Positions 49,728 to 59,298 of a stretch of 64,000 nucleotides of DNA are shown piece after piece. The translations under genes and the position numbers were made by a program. Each line of letters begins with the position of its first letter. Position 1 is the stretch's first letter. Origin of the DNA: Erwinia sp. E_sp_B01_1 (GTDB lineage Bacteria > Pseudomonadota > Gammaproteobacteria > Enterobacterales > Enterobacteriaceae); contig NZ_CP142208.1 in assembly GCF_036865545.1 (NCBI RefSeq), positions 3,906,001-3,970,000 on the forward strand. The letters run 5' to 3'. The notes beneath the pieces were generated by a model, which was given only the letters and a program-made list of their open reading frames with translations, searched no databases and was not told the origin of the DNA.

Positions 49728-50315
49728 ATGAACCTGAATCTTCGCGATCGCCAGGATATCCGTACTCATGTGCGTCATCTTCGTCGTGCATTGACAGCTG
49801 AGCAGCAACAAGAGGCTGCCGTGCAGGCTGCGGAGAAGGCACTGAATTTCGCGCCTGTTCAGCAAGCCCGGAAAATCGCCCTGTTTCTCTCCTTTGATGG
49901 CGAACTTAATACCCGTCCCTTGATCGCCAAACTCTGGCAGCACAAACAGCAGGTCTATCTGCCGGTTCTGCACCCTTTTTCGCCGGGACAACTGCTGTTC
50001 TTCCGTTACGATGCCACCACTACGTTAACGCCGAATAAGCTGCGGATCCCCGAGCCGCCGCTGGATATCCGCAACCTGGCTACGCTGAGCGAACTGGATG
50101 TGGTGATGGTACCTCTGGTGGCTTTCGACCGGCAGGGGCAGCGGCTGGGCATGGGCGGGGGATTTTACGACAGAACGCTTCAGAACTGGCAACAGCACAA
50201 TTTTTTGCCGGTGGGCCTGGCGCATGATTGTCAGGAAGTGGATAACCTGCCGGTGGCCGACTGGGATGTGCCGCTACCGGCGATGATTACCCCCTCGAAG
50301 ATCTGGCAGTGGTAG
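49728..50315 (+). CDS. fau: 5-formyltetrahydrofolate cyclo-ligase
   Basis: Converts 5-formyl-THF to 5,10-methenyl-THF with ATP. 195 residues (E. coli YgfA 182, slightly shorter at the N-terminus). The signature is LVAFDRQGQRLGMGGGFYDR, with the ATP/folate-binding glycine-rich loop, and the terminal AMITPSKIWQW matches the family. It is cotranscribed with ssrS in E. coli and is spaced accordingly here (88 bp). Confidence 0.95.
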   Translation: MNLNLRDRQDIRTHVRHLRRALTAEQQQEAAVQAAEKALNFAPVQQARKIALFLSFDGELNTRPLIAKLWQHKQQVYLPVLHPFSPGQLLFFRYDATTTLTPNKLRIPEPPLDIRNLATLSELDVVMVPLVAFDRQGQRLGMGGGFYDRTLQNWQQHNFLPVGLAHDCQEVDNLPVADWDVPLPAMITPSKIWQW

Positions 50316-50320
50316 ACAAA

Positions 50321-50357
50321 AAAACGCCCCGACAGAGAAATTTGTCGGGGCGTTTTT
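50321..50357. terminator. Bidirectional terminator between fau and serA
   Basis: Stem ACGCCCCGACA / TGTCGGGGCGT flanked by runs of A and T on both sides, directly after the fau stop. It can serve fau on the plus strand and the convergent serA on the minus strand. Confidence 0.92.
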
Positions 50358-50431
50358 GTTGATGAGAAGGCTGGTTACCCTGCCCGCTCCCTTATTTTTT
50401 CATCTACAGGCAGGTTACCCCGCCCGGACAA

Positions 50432-51667
50432 TCAGTAAAGCAGACGGGCGCGGATGGTACCCGGGATGGCCTTCATCAGCTGCAGCGCGGTGTTCGCCAC
50501 ATCCTGCGGCGCATCGATATCAATTACCACATACCCCATCTGCGGAGTAGTTTGCAGGTACTGAGCGGCAATGTTGATGCCCTGGCCCGCAAAGATGTTG
50601 TTGATTGCGGTCAGCACGCCCGGACGGTTTTCATGGATATGCAGCAGACGGCTCTGCTGGCCATGCATCGGCAGAGAAACTTCCGGGAAGTTCACCGCAG
50701 AAAGCGTCGAGCCGTTATCGGAATATTTCGCCAGCTTGCCAGCAACTTCAATGCCGATGTTCTCCTGAGCTTCCTGCGTGGAGCCACCGATGTGCGGCGT
50801 CAGGATCACGTTATCAAACTCACAGAGAGGAGAATTGAACGGATCGCTGTTAGTGGCAGGTTCTTCAGGGAAAACGTCGATCGCGGCGCCAGAGAGATGC
50901 TTATCAGCCAGCACTTTGCACAGCGCCGGGATATCGACCACTGTCCCGCGTGAGGCGTTAATCAGCAGCGCGCCAGGCTTCATCATCGCCAGCTCTTCCG
51001 CACCCATCATGTTCTGGGTAGAAAGGGTTTCCGGTACGTGCAGGCTGACCACATCACTCATGTTCAGCAGGTCAGAGAGATAGCGAACCTGAGTAGCATT
51101 GCCCAGCGGCAGCTTGCTCTCAATATCGTAGAAGAACACGTGCATGCCCAGGCTTTCAGCCAGCACGCCAAGCTGCATACCAATGTGGCCATAACCAATG
51201 ATGCCCAGCTTCTTACCACGGGCTTCATAAGATCCCACCGCCAGCTTGTTCCAGATGCCACGGTGCGCTTTGGCGTTAGCCGCAGGGACGCCGCGCAGCA
51301 TCAACAGCAGCTCGCCAATAACCAGTTCAGCTACGGAGCGGGTATTGGAGAAAGGTGCGTTAAAGACTGGGATACCGCGTGTTGCGGCGGCATTGAGGTC
51401 AACCTGGTTGGTACCGATACAGAAACAGCCCACCGCTACCAGTTTCTCTGCCGCGGCAAAAATGTCTTCGGTCAGTTGGGTGCGCGAACGAAGCCCGATA
51501 AAGTGCGCATCGCGGATGGACTCTTTCAGGGCTTCGCTGTCCAGCGCGCCTTTATGGAATTCGATGTTGGTGTAGCCTGATGCGCGCAGATTATCTACCG
51601 CGCTCTGGTGGACGCCTTCCACCAGCAAGAACTTAATCTTGTCTTTCTCCAGTGATACTTTTGCCAT
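50432..51667 (-). CDS. serA: D-3-phosphoglycerate dehydrogenase
   Basis: First step of serine biosynthesis, feedback-inhibited by serine. 411 residues (E. coli 410). The NAD-binding fold has LGIIGYGHIGMQLGVLAESLG (about residue 158). Catalytic residues are Arg in LINASRGTVVD, Glu in VFPEEP, and His in LTPHIGGSTQEAQENIG. A C-terminal ACT domain (about residues 335-411, HENRPGVLTAINNIFAGQGIN) binds serine. Convergent with fau; in E. coli serA is controlled by Lrp and CRP, and a CRP-like site lies upstream here. Confidence 0.97.
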   Translation of the reverse strand: MAKVSLEKDKIKFLLVEGVHQSAVDNLRASGYTNIEFHKGALDSEALKESIRDAHFIGLRSRTQLTEDIFAAAEKLVAVGCFCIGTNQVDLNAAATRGIPVFNAPFSNTRSVAELVIGELLLMLRGVPAANAKAHRGIWNKLAVGSYEARGKKLGIIGYGHIGMQLGVLAESLGMHVFFYDIESKLPLGNATQVRYLSDLLNMSDVVSLHVPETLSTQNMMGAEELAMMKPGALLINASRGTVVDIPALCKVLADKHLSGAAIDVFPEEPATNSDPFNSPLCEFDNVILTPHIGGSTQEAQENIGIEVAGKLAKYSDNGSTLSAVNFPEVSLPMHGQQSRLLHIHENRPGVLTAINNIFAGQGINIAAQYLQTTPQMGYVVIDIDAPQDVANTALQLMKAIPGTIRARLLY

Positions 51668-51849
51668 TTCCCGACCTTATTTTCGCTGACTTCGGATGTA
51701 ACTTATAGAATAGCCTTATGCCAAAATATCAAAATTTAAGCCTGCGGCAATACAAACGATTGCCTGAGGGGTAGCACGGCAAAGGCATGGGACAGCACAA
51801 ATTGGCAGATAATCACGGCGTGCGGGCCAGGATCAGCAGGATTAGCCTG

Positions 51850-51890
51850 AGGGCGAAACTTATGTGATATAAGTCACCAAATTTCGCCCT
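51850..51890. promoter_or_regulatory. Hairpin containing a CRP-like site upstream of serA
   Basis: AGGGCGAAA and its exact complement (51850-51858 and 51882-51890) enclose TGTGATATAAGTCACC, a 9-of-10 match to TGTGA-N6-TCACA at 51863-51878. It lies about 190 bp upstream of the serA start and about 60 bp after the rpiA stop. It could activate serA, or the hairpin could help end rpiA, although no T run follows. Confidence 0.5.
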
Positions 51891-51949
51891 GTGAAGAAAA
51901 GATGTTTTTTTATAATAAATAAGCCAATGTCGTAATAACGCTGGTCAGA

Positions 51950-52609
51950 TCATTTTTCTATGGTCTTTACGCCACTGGCGGTGCCAATCAGCGCGACGTC
52001 CGCGCCACGGGTTGCAAACAAGCCGACGGTCACCACGCCAGGCAGCGCATTTATGGCCATTTCCAGGGCCACAGCGTCCAGAATTTTGAGATTATGCACG
52101 TCGAGAATGATGTTGCCGTTATCGGTCAGGACGTGTTGGCGGTATTCTGGCAGGCCTCCGAGCTTCACTAACTCCCGCGCCACAAAACTGCGCGCCATCG
52201 GAATAACTTCTACCGGCAGCGGGAAGCGGCCCAGCAGGTCAACCTGTTTGGACTCATCCGCAATACAGACAAACTTATCAGCTACAGCAGCGATGATTTT
52301 CTCCCGCGTCAGCGCCGCGCCACCGCCTTTGATCATCTGCATCATGCCGTTGATTTCATCAGCGCCATCAACATAGACCGAAAGAGAATCGACCTCATTC
52401 AGATCGAAGACCGGAATACCCAGGCTTTTCAGCTTCAGGGTTGAGGCTTCCGAACTTGAGACGGTGCCCTCAATCTGATGCTTAATCGAGCCTAGCGCAT
52501 CGATAAAATGTGCCGCAGTAGATCCTGTTCCCACACCGACAATCGTGCCGGGGGTGACGTATTCCAGTGCGGCCCAGCCTACGGCCTTTTTCAGTTCATC
52601 CTGTGTCAT
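51950..52609 (-). CDS. rpiA: Ribose-5-phosphate isomerase A
   Basis: Interconverts ribose-5-phosphate and ribulose-5-phosphate. 219 residues, the E. coli length. Substrate loops and catalytic residues are visible in [16 protein letters not shown], the acidic [27 protein letters not shown] stretch (catalytic Glu and Lys), and the C-terminal [12 protein letters not shown]. It is divergent from argP and upstream of serA, as in E. coli. Confidence 0.97.
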   Translation of the reverse strand: MTQDELKKAVGWAALEYVTPGTIVGVGTGSTAAHFIDALGSIKHQIEGTVSSSEASTLKLKSLGIPVFDLNEVDSLSVYVDGADEINGMMQMIKGGGAALTREKIIAAVADKFVCIADESKQVDLLGRFPLPVEVIPMARSFVARELVKLGGLPEYRQHVLTDNGNIILDVHNLKILDAVALEMAINALPGVVTVGLFATRGADVALIGTASGVKTIEK

Positions 52610-52814
52610 GATAAGTTTAGATTCCGTACAGCTACAGTGTGGCGCCAGTATAAAACAACCCGCACAGAAATCCCCGCCTTCGCGGCGGATTTGTTACCAG
52701 TTTGGAAGCGGGCCCACAAAGCTGTTAGCGGAGAATCTCGCCATTGCCCAGGGCAAAATGACAAAAATATGGCATAGTGCAGTTTCCACACCTGAAAGAG
52801 AGTTATCACCCACA

Positions 52815-53717
52815 ATGAAACGCCCGGATTATCGCACGCTTCAGGCGCTGGATGCAGTCATTCGCGAGCGCGGTTTTGAACGCGCCGCACAAAAGCTTTG
52901 TATTACCCAGTCAGCCGTTTCTCAGCGAATCAAACAGCTGGAAAACATGTTCGGCCAGCCTTTGCTGGTGCGTACCGTGCCGCCCCGCCCCACCGAGCAG
53001 GGCCAGAAGCTGTTGGCATTGCTGCACCAGGTTGAGCTGCTGGAAGAGGAGTGGCTGGGCGATGAAAACAGTGGCACCACGCCCCTGCTGCTTTCGCTGG
53101 CGGTCAACGCCGACAGTCTGGCAACCTGGCTGCTGCCCGCGTTAAAAACCGTGTTAACCGATTCGCCGGTACGGCTGAACCTGCAGGTGGAAGATGAGAG
53201 CCGCACGCAGGAGCGCCTGCGCCGTGGTGAAGTGGTGGGGGCGGTGAGTATTCAGCCGCAGCCTCTGCCAAGCTGCCTGGTCGATCAACTCGGCGCGCTG
53301 GACTATCTGTTTGTGGGTTCGAAAGAGTTTGCTGCCCGCTATTTCCCGAATGGCGTTACCCGCTCAGCGTTGCTGAAAGCTCCGGCGGTCGCCTTTGATC
53401 ATCTGGATGATATGCATCAGGCGTTTTTACAGCAGAATTTTGACCTGTCGCCCGGTAGCGTGCCCTGCCATATCGTTAACTCGTCAGAAGCCTTTGTGCA
53501 GCTGGCAAGGCAGGGAACCACCTGCTGTATGATCCCCCATCTGCAAATCGAGCGTGAGCTGGCAGAAGGCGAGCTGATCGATCTGACCCCAGGCCTGTTC
53601 CAGCGCCGGATGCTTTACTGGCACCGCTTTGCGCCAGAGAGCCGCCTGATGCGTAAAGTCACCGACGCGCTGATTGCCCACGGCCATCGCGTGCTGCGTC
53701 AGACCGACCTCGCATAA
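52815..53717 (+). CDS. argP: LysR-family regulator ArgP (IciA)
   Basis: Activates argO in response to arginine, with lysine as antagonist; also influences dnaA and lysine genes. 300 residues (E. coli 297). The ATG at 52815 gives [18 protein letters not shown], the family start; longer in-frame readings reach into the rpiA promoter. The helix-turn-helix is around residues 18-38 ([20 protein letters not shown]). Its target argO lies 6 kb away at 59.3 kb because of inserted genes. Confidence 0.95.
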   Translation: MKRPDYRTLQALDAVIRERGFERAAQKLCITQSAVSQRIKQLENMFGQPLLVRTVPPRPTEQGQKLLALLHQVELLEEEWLGDENSGTTPLLLSLAVNADSLATWLLPALKTVLTDSPVRLNLQVEDESRTQERLRRGEVVGAVSIQPQPLPSCLVDQLGALDYLFVGSKEFAARYFPNGVTRSALLKAPAVAFDHLDDMHQAFLQQNFDLSPGSVPCHIVNSSEAFVQLARQGTTCCMIPHLQIERELAEGELIDLTPGLFQRRMLYWHRFAPESRLMRKVTDALIAHGHRVLRQTDLA

Positions 53718-53721
53718 AAAA

Positions 53722-53917
53722 GGCCTCCGGATGGAGGCCCTCAGGGCATCGATAAAATGCAGGCTCAGGGAGCATATGCCTCTCACAAAGACGCAAAAAA
53801 CGCCATCCCTGCCAGCTCAGCACGGGCCGTCCTTGGCCCGTGATGCTTTGTTCAAGGCACAGGCTCCCATCGCTTCGGGATTCGTCAGCAGTCTGAGGGC
53901 CTCCAAATGGAGGCCCT
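53722..53917. repeat. Nested palindromic element between argP and yggE
   Basis: A 12-bp perfect inverted pair GGAGGCCCTCAG / CTGAGGGCCTCC (53733-53744 and 53893-53904) encloses a second imperfect palindrome, 53768-53868, with GGGAGC ends. The interior core (CAAAGACGCAAAAAACG ... CGTGATGCTTTG) is the same as in the 102-bp elements at 19159 and 19441, in the opposite orientation. Small GGCCTCC hairpins at each border (53722-53739, 53896-53917) can act as terminators; the one at 53722 is followed by six Ts on the minus strand. Confidence 0.72.
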
Positions 53918-53922
53918 GGGCT

Positions 53923-54648
53923 TTACTGGTTACGCTGCAACTCAAACACCACATCGACCTGATCGTCGAAGTGAATGCTTTGCTTTTCATAAGTTTCAGC
54001 GGCGGAAGTCATTGGCGCAGCATCCGCCATTTTATACATCCGGGCCACCGGCATCGGCTGATAGTTAGCCACGTGATAACGGATGCTGTAGACCGCACCC
54101 AGCTTGGCGTTAAAGCCCTTAGCCAACTGACCCGCCTGTTGGGTGGCATTATCAATAGCCGCCTGGCGAGCTTTGTCACGGTACTGCTCCGGATTAGCCA
54201 CGCCCAGTTCTACCGAACGGATTTCATTCAGGCCCGACTTCAGCGCCCCATCCAGCAGATCGTTCAGCTTGTCTAACTGGCGTAGCGTAACCTGCACCTG
54301 GCGCACAGCACGGTAGCCCTTCAGTACCGATTTGCCCTCTTTGGTGTAGTCGTATTCTGGCTGAGTACGCAGGTTAGCCGCATCAATATCTTTCTTCTCA
54401 ATGCCATTTTTCTGCAGGAAATCAAAATACTGCGCTACGCGGTCGTCAGCCTGCTTCTTGGCATCAGCGGCATCTTTGGCGGTGATACTGACTTCAATCG
54501 CCAGGGTGGCAATATCCGGGGTGGCGTCAACGCTTGACTGACCGGAGGTCACAACATGGGGGCCGTTTGGCAATTCATCCGCCAGGGCAGTGAGTGGCAG
54601 CGTGGTTGCCGCCATCAGTCCAGCTAAAGCCAGTGCTTTCAATTTCAC
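53923..54648 (-). CDS. yggE: Periplasmic SIMPL-domain protein YggE (oxidative stress)
   Basis: A 241-residue exported protein (E. coli 246) with a signal peptide ending ALADELPNG and a SIMPL/DUF541 domain. In E. coli it is linked to lower intracellular ROS. The start is a GTG at 54648 with GGAGGA five bases upstream, giving MKLKALALAGLMAATTLPL; the in-frame extension upstream lacks sense. It converges with argP across the palindromic element. Confidence 0.92.
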   Translation of the reverse strand: MKLKALALAGLMAATTLPLTALADELPNGPHVVTSGQSSVDATPDIATLAIEVSITAKDAADAKKQADDRVAQYFDFLQKNGIEKKDIDAANLRTQPEYDYTKEGKSVLKGYRAVRQVQVTLRQLDKLNDLLDGALKSGLNEIRSVELGVANPEQYRDKARQAAIDNATQQAGQLAKGFNAKLGAVYSIRYHVANYQPMPVARMYKMADAAPMTSAAETYEKQSIHFDDQVDVVFELQRNQ

Positions 54649-54996
54649 AACACTCCTCCTTGGAGAGAAATAATAGGGTGATGTCCGCCATGCCCTGCCA
54701 GAGTCGTGCAGGGGTATTAGCAGGTTGCCACCTGGCAGCACTGCAGGACGAGTCCGACAGTAATTACAGGTGGCTATCCGCCAGGCGCTGCCAGAGTAAT
54801 ACAGCAGATGACGCCTTAACATCAGTGATGCTCTGAGTTTTTATTCTGGCAAAAGTTCTCTCACAGAGCAGTTTTATCGCCAGACTGGTCACAGTTTTGT
54901 ATCAAAAAGAGGGCAAGAATCCCTGCTGAGTGTTTCTATTAAAGAAACATAATACCCATGTCATCGCGATGCCTTACTGAATAAGAGATCATCACT
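54649..54996. other. Divergent promoter region of yggE and the MFS gene, with imperfect direct repeats
   Basis: No gene is seen. About 22 bp of sequence, TGTCCGCCATGCCCTGCCAG at 54681 and TATCCGCCAGGCGCTGCCAG at 54774, recur 93 bp apart with three differences; each continues GAG. They lie between the yggE start and the MFS gene and may be tandem regulator sites or duplicated repeats. Confidence 0.45.
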
Positions 54997-56304
54997 ATGT
55001 CTGAACAGCCTCTGACCGCGACCACAACCTGCCCCCGTGCCGGACGAACCCGATTTTTGATCCTTGGGTTGGTGTTTATCAACATCATCATCAACTATAT
55101 GGACCGGACTAATCTTTCCGTTGCCGCTACGGAGATGGCGGGTGAACTGCGTTTTACGCCGCTGGAGATGGGGCTGATCTTTTCGGCCTTCGGCTGGATC
55201 TATGCTGCGTTGCAAATTCCGGGCGGCTTCCTGATTGACCGGCTTGGCGCACGCCTGGTCTATGGTGTCGGCCTGTTTGCCTGGTCGCTGATCACCGCCC
55301 TGCATGCCCTGGCCAGTAGCTTTTTGGGACTGGTAGGATTGAGGCTGGGCGTGGGTGCTTTTGAAGCGCCGGTCATGCCCTCGAACAACCGCGCTATCTC
55401 CAGTTGGTTCCCGGTGCATGAACGGGCCACCGCCATCGGCATCTACTCTTCCGCCCAGTTTGTCGGCCTGGCCTGCATGACGCCCTTGCTGTTCCATGTG
55501 CAGGATGCCTGGGGCTGGCGGGGATTGTTTCTGATCACCGGTGTGGCGGGCATGGTCTGGGCATTTATCTGGTACTGGCTCTACCGCGAGCCGCTGGATC
55601 ATAAAGGCGTTTCTCAGGCAGAGCTGGACTACATCCGTGAAGGTGGAGCCTTGCTTGATAGCCGTGAGCAAGCGCAAAGACGATTCAGCTGGCAGGATCT
55701 GGCTCTGATGTTTAACAGCCGCAAGCTGATTGGGATCTATTTAGGGCAGTTCACCATCTCGGCCACCTTCTGGTTTTTCCTCACCTGGTTCCCTACCTAT
55801 CTGGTCGACTATCGCCATATGAGCTTTATCAAGAGCGGCTACGTCGCCTCTGTTCCCTATCTGGCTGCTTTTTGTGGCGTGCTACTGGCAGGGTTTGTTT
55901 CTGACCGGATGATACGACGGGGAGTTTCGGGCAGCGTGGCGCGTAAAACCCCGGTGATCCTGGGCATGTTTATGACGCTGTTTATTCTGGGCGCGAACTA
56001 CACCGACGATCCCACCTGGATCATTATTTTTATGTCACTGGCATTTTTCGGTAACGGGCTGGCAACCATCACCTGGGTCTTTGTCACCGCGCTGGCACCG
56101 CGGCATCTGATAGGGCTGGCCGGGGGCGTCTTCAATTTCACCGGCGCGCTCTCCTCTATCGTGGTTCCCATCGCGATTGGTGCGTTAATTGACGGGCAGA
56201 ACTTCGCGCCGGCGCTGGCCTTTATTGCCATCCTGGCGGCGCTGGGTATCTGTAGCTATCTGTTTGTGGTGGGACGGATTGATGATGTCACCCCTTCACA
56301 TTGA
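54997..56304 (+). CDS. MFS transporter, anion:cation symporter (ACS) family, probable sugar-acid importer
   Basis: A 435-residue twelve-helix proton symporter. The N-terminus NIIINYMDRTNLSVAATEM and the motif QIPGGFLIDRLGARLVYG, together with GAFEAPVMPSNNRAISSWFP, are typical of the DgoT/GudP/GarP-like ACS branch that imports hexonates, hexarates and related acids. The 3' end overlaps that of the convergent IclR gene by 17 bases. With the neighbouring IclR and FAD oxidoreductase it forms an accessory module inserted between yggE and argO. Confidence 0.9.
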   Translation: MSEQPLTATTTCPRAGRTRFLILGLVFINIIINYMDRTNLSVAATEMAGELRFTPLEMGLIFSAFGWIYAALQIPGGFLIDRLGARLVYGVGLFAWSLITALHALASSFLGLVGLRLGVGAFEAPVMPSNNRAISSWFPVHERATAIGIYSSAQFVGLACMTPLLFHVQDAWGWRGLFLITGVAGMVWAFIWYWLYREPLDHKGVSQAELDYIREGGALLDSREQAQRRFSWQDLALMFNSRKLIGIYLGQFTISATFWFFLTWFPTYLVDYRHMSFIKSGYVASVPYLAAFCGVLLAGFVSDRMIRRGVSGSVARKTPVILGMFMTLFILGANYTDDPTWIIIFMSLAFFGNGLATITWVFVTALAPRHLIGLAGGVFNFTGALSSIVVPIAIGALIDGQNFAPALAFIAILAALGICSYLFVVGRIDDVTPSH

Positions 56305-56983
56305 TCAACTCAGCGGCCAGTTCCGCCAGTTGAGCACGGCGCTGAGCAATCTCCTGCTCGCTGCCCTGGTAGATTTTGGCAAAAGCCAACGCGGCGCGGT
56401 TGTGGCTCAAGGGTTCGGCAATCGAGACTTCACCATCTTCATGCTGCCAGACCAGTTGCCCCTCTGTACGCTGCTTAGCCAGCAACGGCACCATCTGCTG
56501 CCACTGTTCAACGCTGAAACGGGGTTGCAACTGGCTGTCCTCTTCAGCGGCCAACAGCGCAATGCCAATCACCGATTGCCAGGCCGGGATCATACGAAAA
56601 CCGGCCAGCGCCTGGGTCACCTGGGCGCCAGGTTCGAAGTGATAGAGATAGATGACCTGATCCTCCCAGAGCACCCCCATCGCCACGACCAGATCTTTCG
56701 GCGCATGGCGTTCAAGCAGTGGCAGTGCCTGAGAAAACAGCGTCGATCCCCGGATAGCCTGAGCCGCCAGAGCGTGAATACCCGGCCCGGGAAGATAGCG
56801 CCGCTGTTCATCCTGCATCGTCAAACCGACCGAGGCCATGGTCATCAACAGGCGGTTCACTTTGGTGCTGTTCATGCCCATCTGACGCGCCAGTTCCCGG
56901 CCCCCGATCGCTTCGCTGCTGGAGACGAGATATTGCAGACAGCGGATCCCGTCGATCAGGCTTTGATTAGGTTGAGATGACAT
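56288..56983 (-). CDS. IclR-family transcriptional regulator
   Basis: A 231-residue regulator with an N-terminal winged helix (about residues 8-65, GGRELARQMGMNSTKVNRLL) and a C-terminal effector-binding GAF-like domain. The ATG at 56983 has AGGG upstream. It is divergent from the FAD oxidoreductase gene, with only 57 bp between start codons, and convergent with the MFS gene, so it most likely controls both by sensing the imported compound or a derivative. Confidence 0.9.
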   Translation of the reverse strand: MSSQPNQSLIDGIRCLQYLVSSSEAIGGRELARQMGMNSTKVNRLLMTMASVGLTMQDEQRRYLPGPGIHALAAQAIRGSTLFSQALPLLERHAPKDLVVAMGVLWEDQVIYLYHFEPGAQVTQALAGFRMIPAWQSVIGIALLAAEEDSQLQPRFSVEQWQQMVPLLAKQRTEGQLVWQHEDGEVSIAEPLSHNRAALAFAKIYQGSEQEIAQRRAQLAELAAELINVKG

Positions 56984-57040
56984 AACGCGCCCTGTAGTGG
57001 AAAACACCGATTTTATCTTTAGTTACCCAGGAAAGAAAAC

Positions 57041-59298
57041 ATGCAAATTTTCAGCCCGGAAACCGCCAGAACTTTCCCCCATCAAAGCCTGCACGCTGAC
57101 CTTGTGGTAGCCGGTGGCGGCCTTGCTGGCCTTTGTGCTGCACTGGCCGCCGCCCGTGATGGATTGCAGGTGATTCTGGTGCAGGATCGCCCCGTACTGG
57201 GCGGGAACGCCTCCAGTGAAGTGCGCCTGTGGGCTAATGGTGCCACCTCCCATATGGGCAATAATAACCGCTGGGCGCGGGAAGGCGGCATTATGGGCGA
57301 GATCATGGAGGAGAATCTCTGGCGTAATAAAGAGGGCAACCCGATTCTGTTTGATGCGCTGTTACTGGATATGGCTCAGGCACAGCAAGGGCTCACCCTG
57401 CTACTGAATACCGCCGTCTATGCGCTGGAAAAAGCGGCAGACACTATCCAGTCAGTGACGGCGTTTAACGCCATCAACGAAACCTTTTACACTCTTCACG
57501 GGCGTCAGTTTTGCGATGCCACGGGGGATGGAGTGCTTGGATATCTTGCCGGTGCGGCGCACAGAGTAGGTGCGGAATCGCCGGACGAGCTGGGAGAGAA
57601 AATGGCGCCCGGCGATGACTTTGGCCATAAGCTCGGTCACTCCATCTACTTCTACACCAAACAAGGCGCGCAGCCGGTGAAGTTTGTTCCCCCTCTTTCG
57701 CGCTGCAGGATATTGAGGAAATCCCCCGTTACCGTCGGTTGACTTCCACGCTGAACGGCTGCGATCTCTGGTGGCTTGAATGGGGCGGCAGGCTGGATAC
57801 GGTGCACGACAGCGAGCAGATCAAATGGGAGTTATGGAAAATTGTCTGGGGAGTCTGGGACTATATTAAAAACTCCGGTGAATTCCCGGACGCCGACAGG
57901 CTGACCCTGGAATGGGTCGGGCAAATTCCCGGTAAGCGTGAAAGCCGCAGGTTCACCGGCGACTACATGCTTTGCCAGCAGGATATTATTGAGCAGCGCG
58001 ATCGCTATGACGCCGTGGCTTATGGAGGCTGGTCGATAGATCTCCACCCTGCCGATGGCGTTTACAGTAAAGAGGATGGTTGCCGTCAGTTTCACAGCAA
58101 GGGGACTTACACTATTCCCTTCCGATCGCTTTACAGCAGCTCGCTGGATAACCTGTTGCTGACAGGCAGGTTGATTTCTGCCTCGCATGTGGCGTTCGGT
58201 AGTGCCCGCGTGATGTGCACCTGTGGTCTGCTGGGCGAAGTTGTGGGCCGCGCTGCCGCCGTTTGCCACCATCAGCAAATCACGGCGAAACAGTTGGCTG
58301 CGCCGGAACGCGTCGGCGCTTTGCAACAGCATCTCCTCGCCAGCGGCTGTCATATTCCCCGCCTGCCGCTACAGGATCCAGCCTGGGGCGCAACCGTCAC
58401 CGCCAGCAGCACTTACATTCTGGAGACGCTCCCGGCTGATGCAGGCTGGCATAAGCTGGAAGAACGCTGCGCGCTGTTGATCCCCATAAAAGCGGGTGAA
58501 TCGCTTCCCACCTTTGGGTTTACCCTGCGCGCAGAAGGGCTGCAAACCGTGCAGGTCAAATTACTGACCAGCGAGAAATGTGCCAATACCACCGCCGATC
58601 TCCTGCTGAGTGAAATCTCTTTAGAGGTTCAGGCCAGCGGTGAGTATGCCGTGCACTTTGATTACCGTGCGGAGCAGGACAGATACCTGTTTATAGCCTT
58701 TGATATTCATCCACAGGTAGAGATGGCGCTGACCAGGGAGTTGTTGCCGGGCGTAATGACGGTATTCAACAGCCTGAATGCCAGAGTTGCAAAACGCACC
58801 CGCCAGATTGCGGATGGCGACTATGGTGTGGATGAGTTTGATTTCTGGTTACCGCGACGCCAGCCGCATCAGATTATGCCTGCGATTCATTTCAGCCAGC
58901 CGCTGGCGTTGTGGCACGCGGACTATCTGCTTAACGGGCGTTCCCGTCCTGAACAGCATACTAACGGCTGGGTCCCAGCCCCCAACGACAATCACCCCAC
59001 GCTCACCTGGCAGTGGGCAACGCCGCAAACGCCGAAAAAATTGACGCTGGTGTTCGACAACGACTTTGACCATGCAATGGAGTCGGTGCAGATGGGCCAT
59101 GCGCTGGCGGTCACCCCGCACTGTACAACGGAATATCGCCTGTGGGTCAACGACATATTACTGGCAGAAGTGACGGAAAATCGCCATTCGGTGTGCAGTC
59201 ATGCCATACCGGAGGGTCTGGCTGTTACAGTAGTACGCCTTGAGCTGCTGAAAAGCGCAGGCGGGTTGCCCGCGCTCTATACGCTGAACCTCAGTTAG
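57041..59298 (+). pseudogene. FAD-dependent oxidoreductase (FAD_oxidored family), broken by a one-base frameshift
   Basis: The first frame, 57041-57742, starts with an FAD-binding fold (LVVAGGGLAGLCAALAAARDG, about residues 21-41, and VLGGNASSEVRLWANGA), then stops after VPP. The second part, ending at 59298, continues with the family sequence (LNGCDLWWLEWGGRLD and ASHVAFGSARVMCTCG, the C-terminal FAD contact) and a C-terminal beta-rich domain of about 300 residues. One extra C in the C5 run at 57689-57693 restores a 752-residue protein. The substrate is unknown; similar proteins oxidise sugars or polyols. It is divergent from IclR, and its end overlaps the convergent argO by eight bases. Confidence 0.82.
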
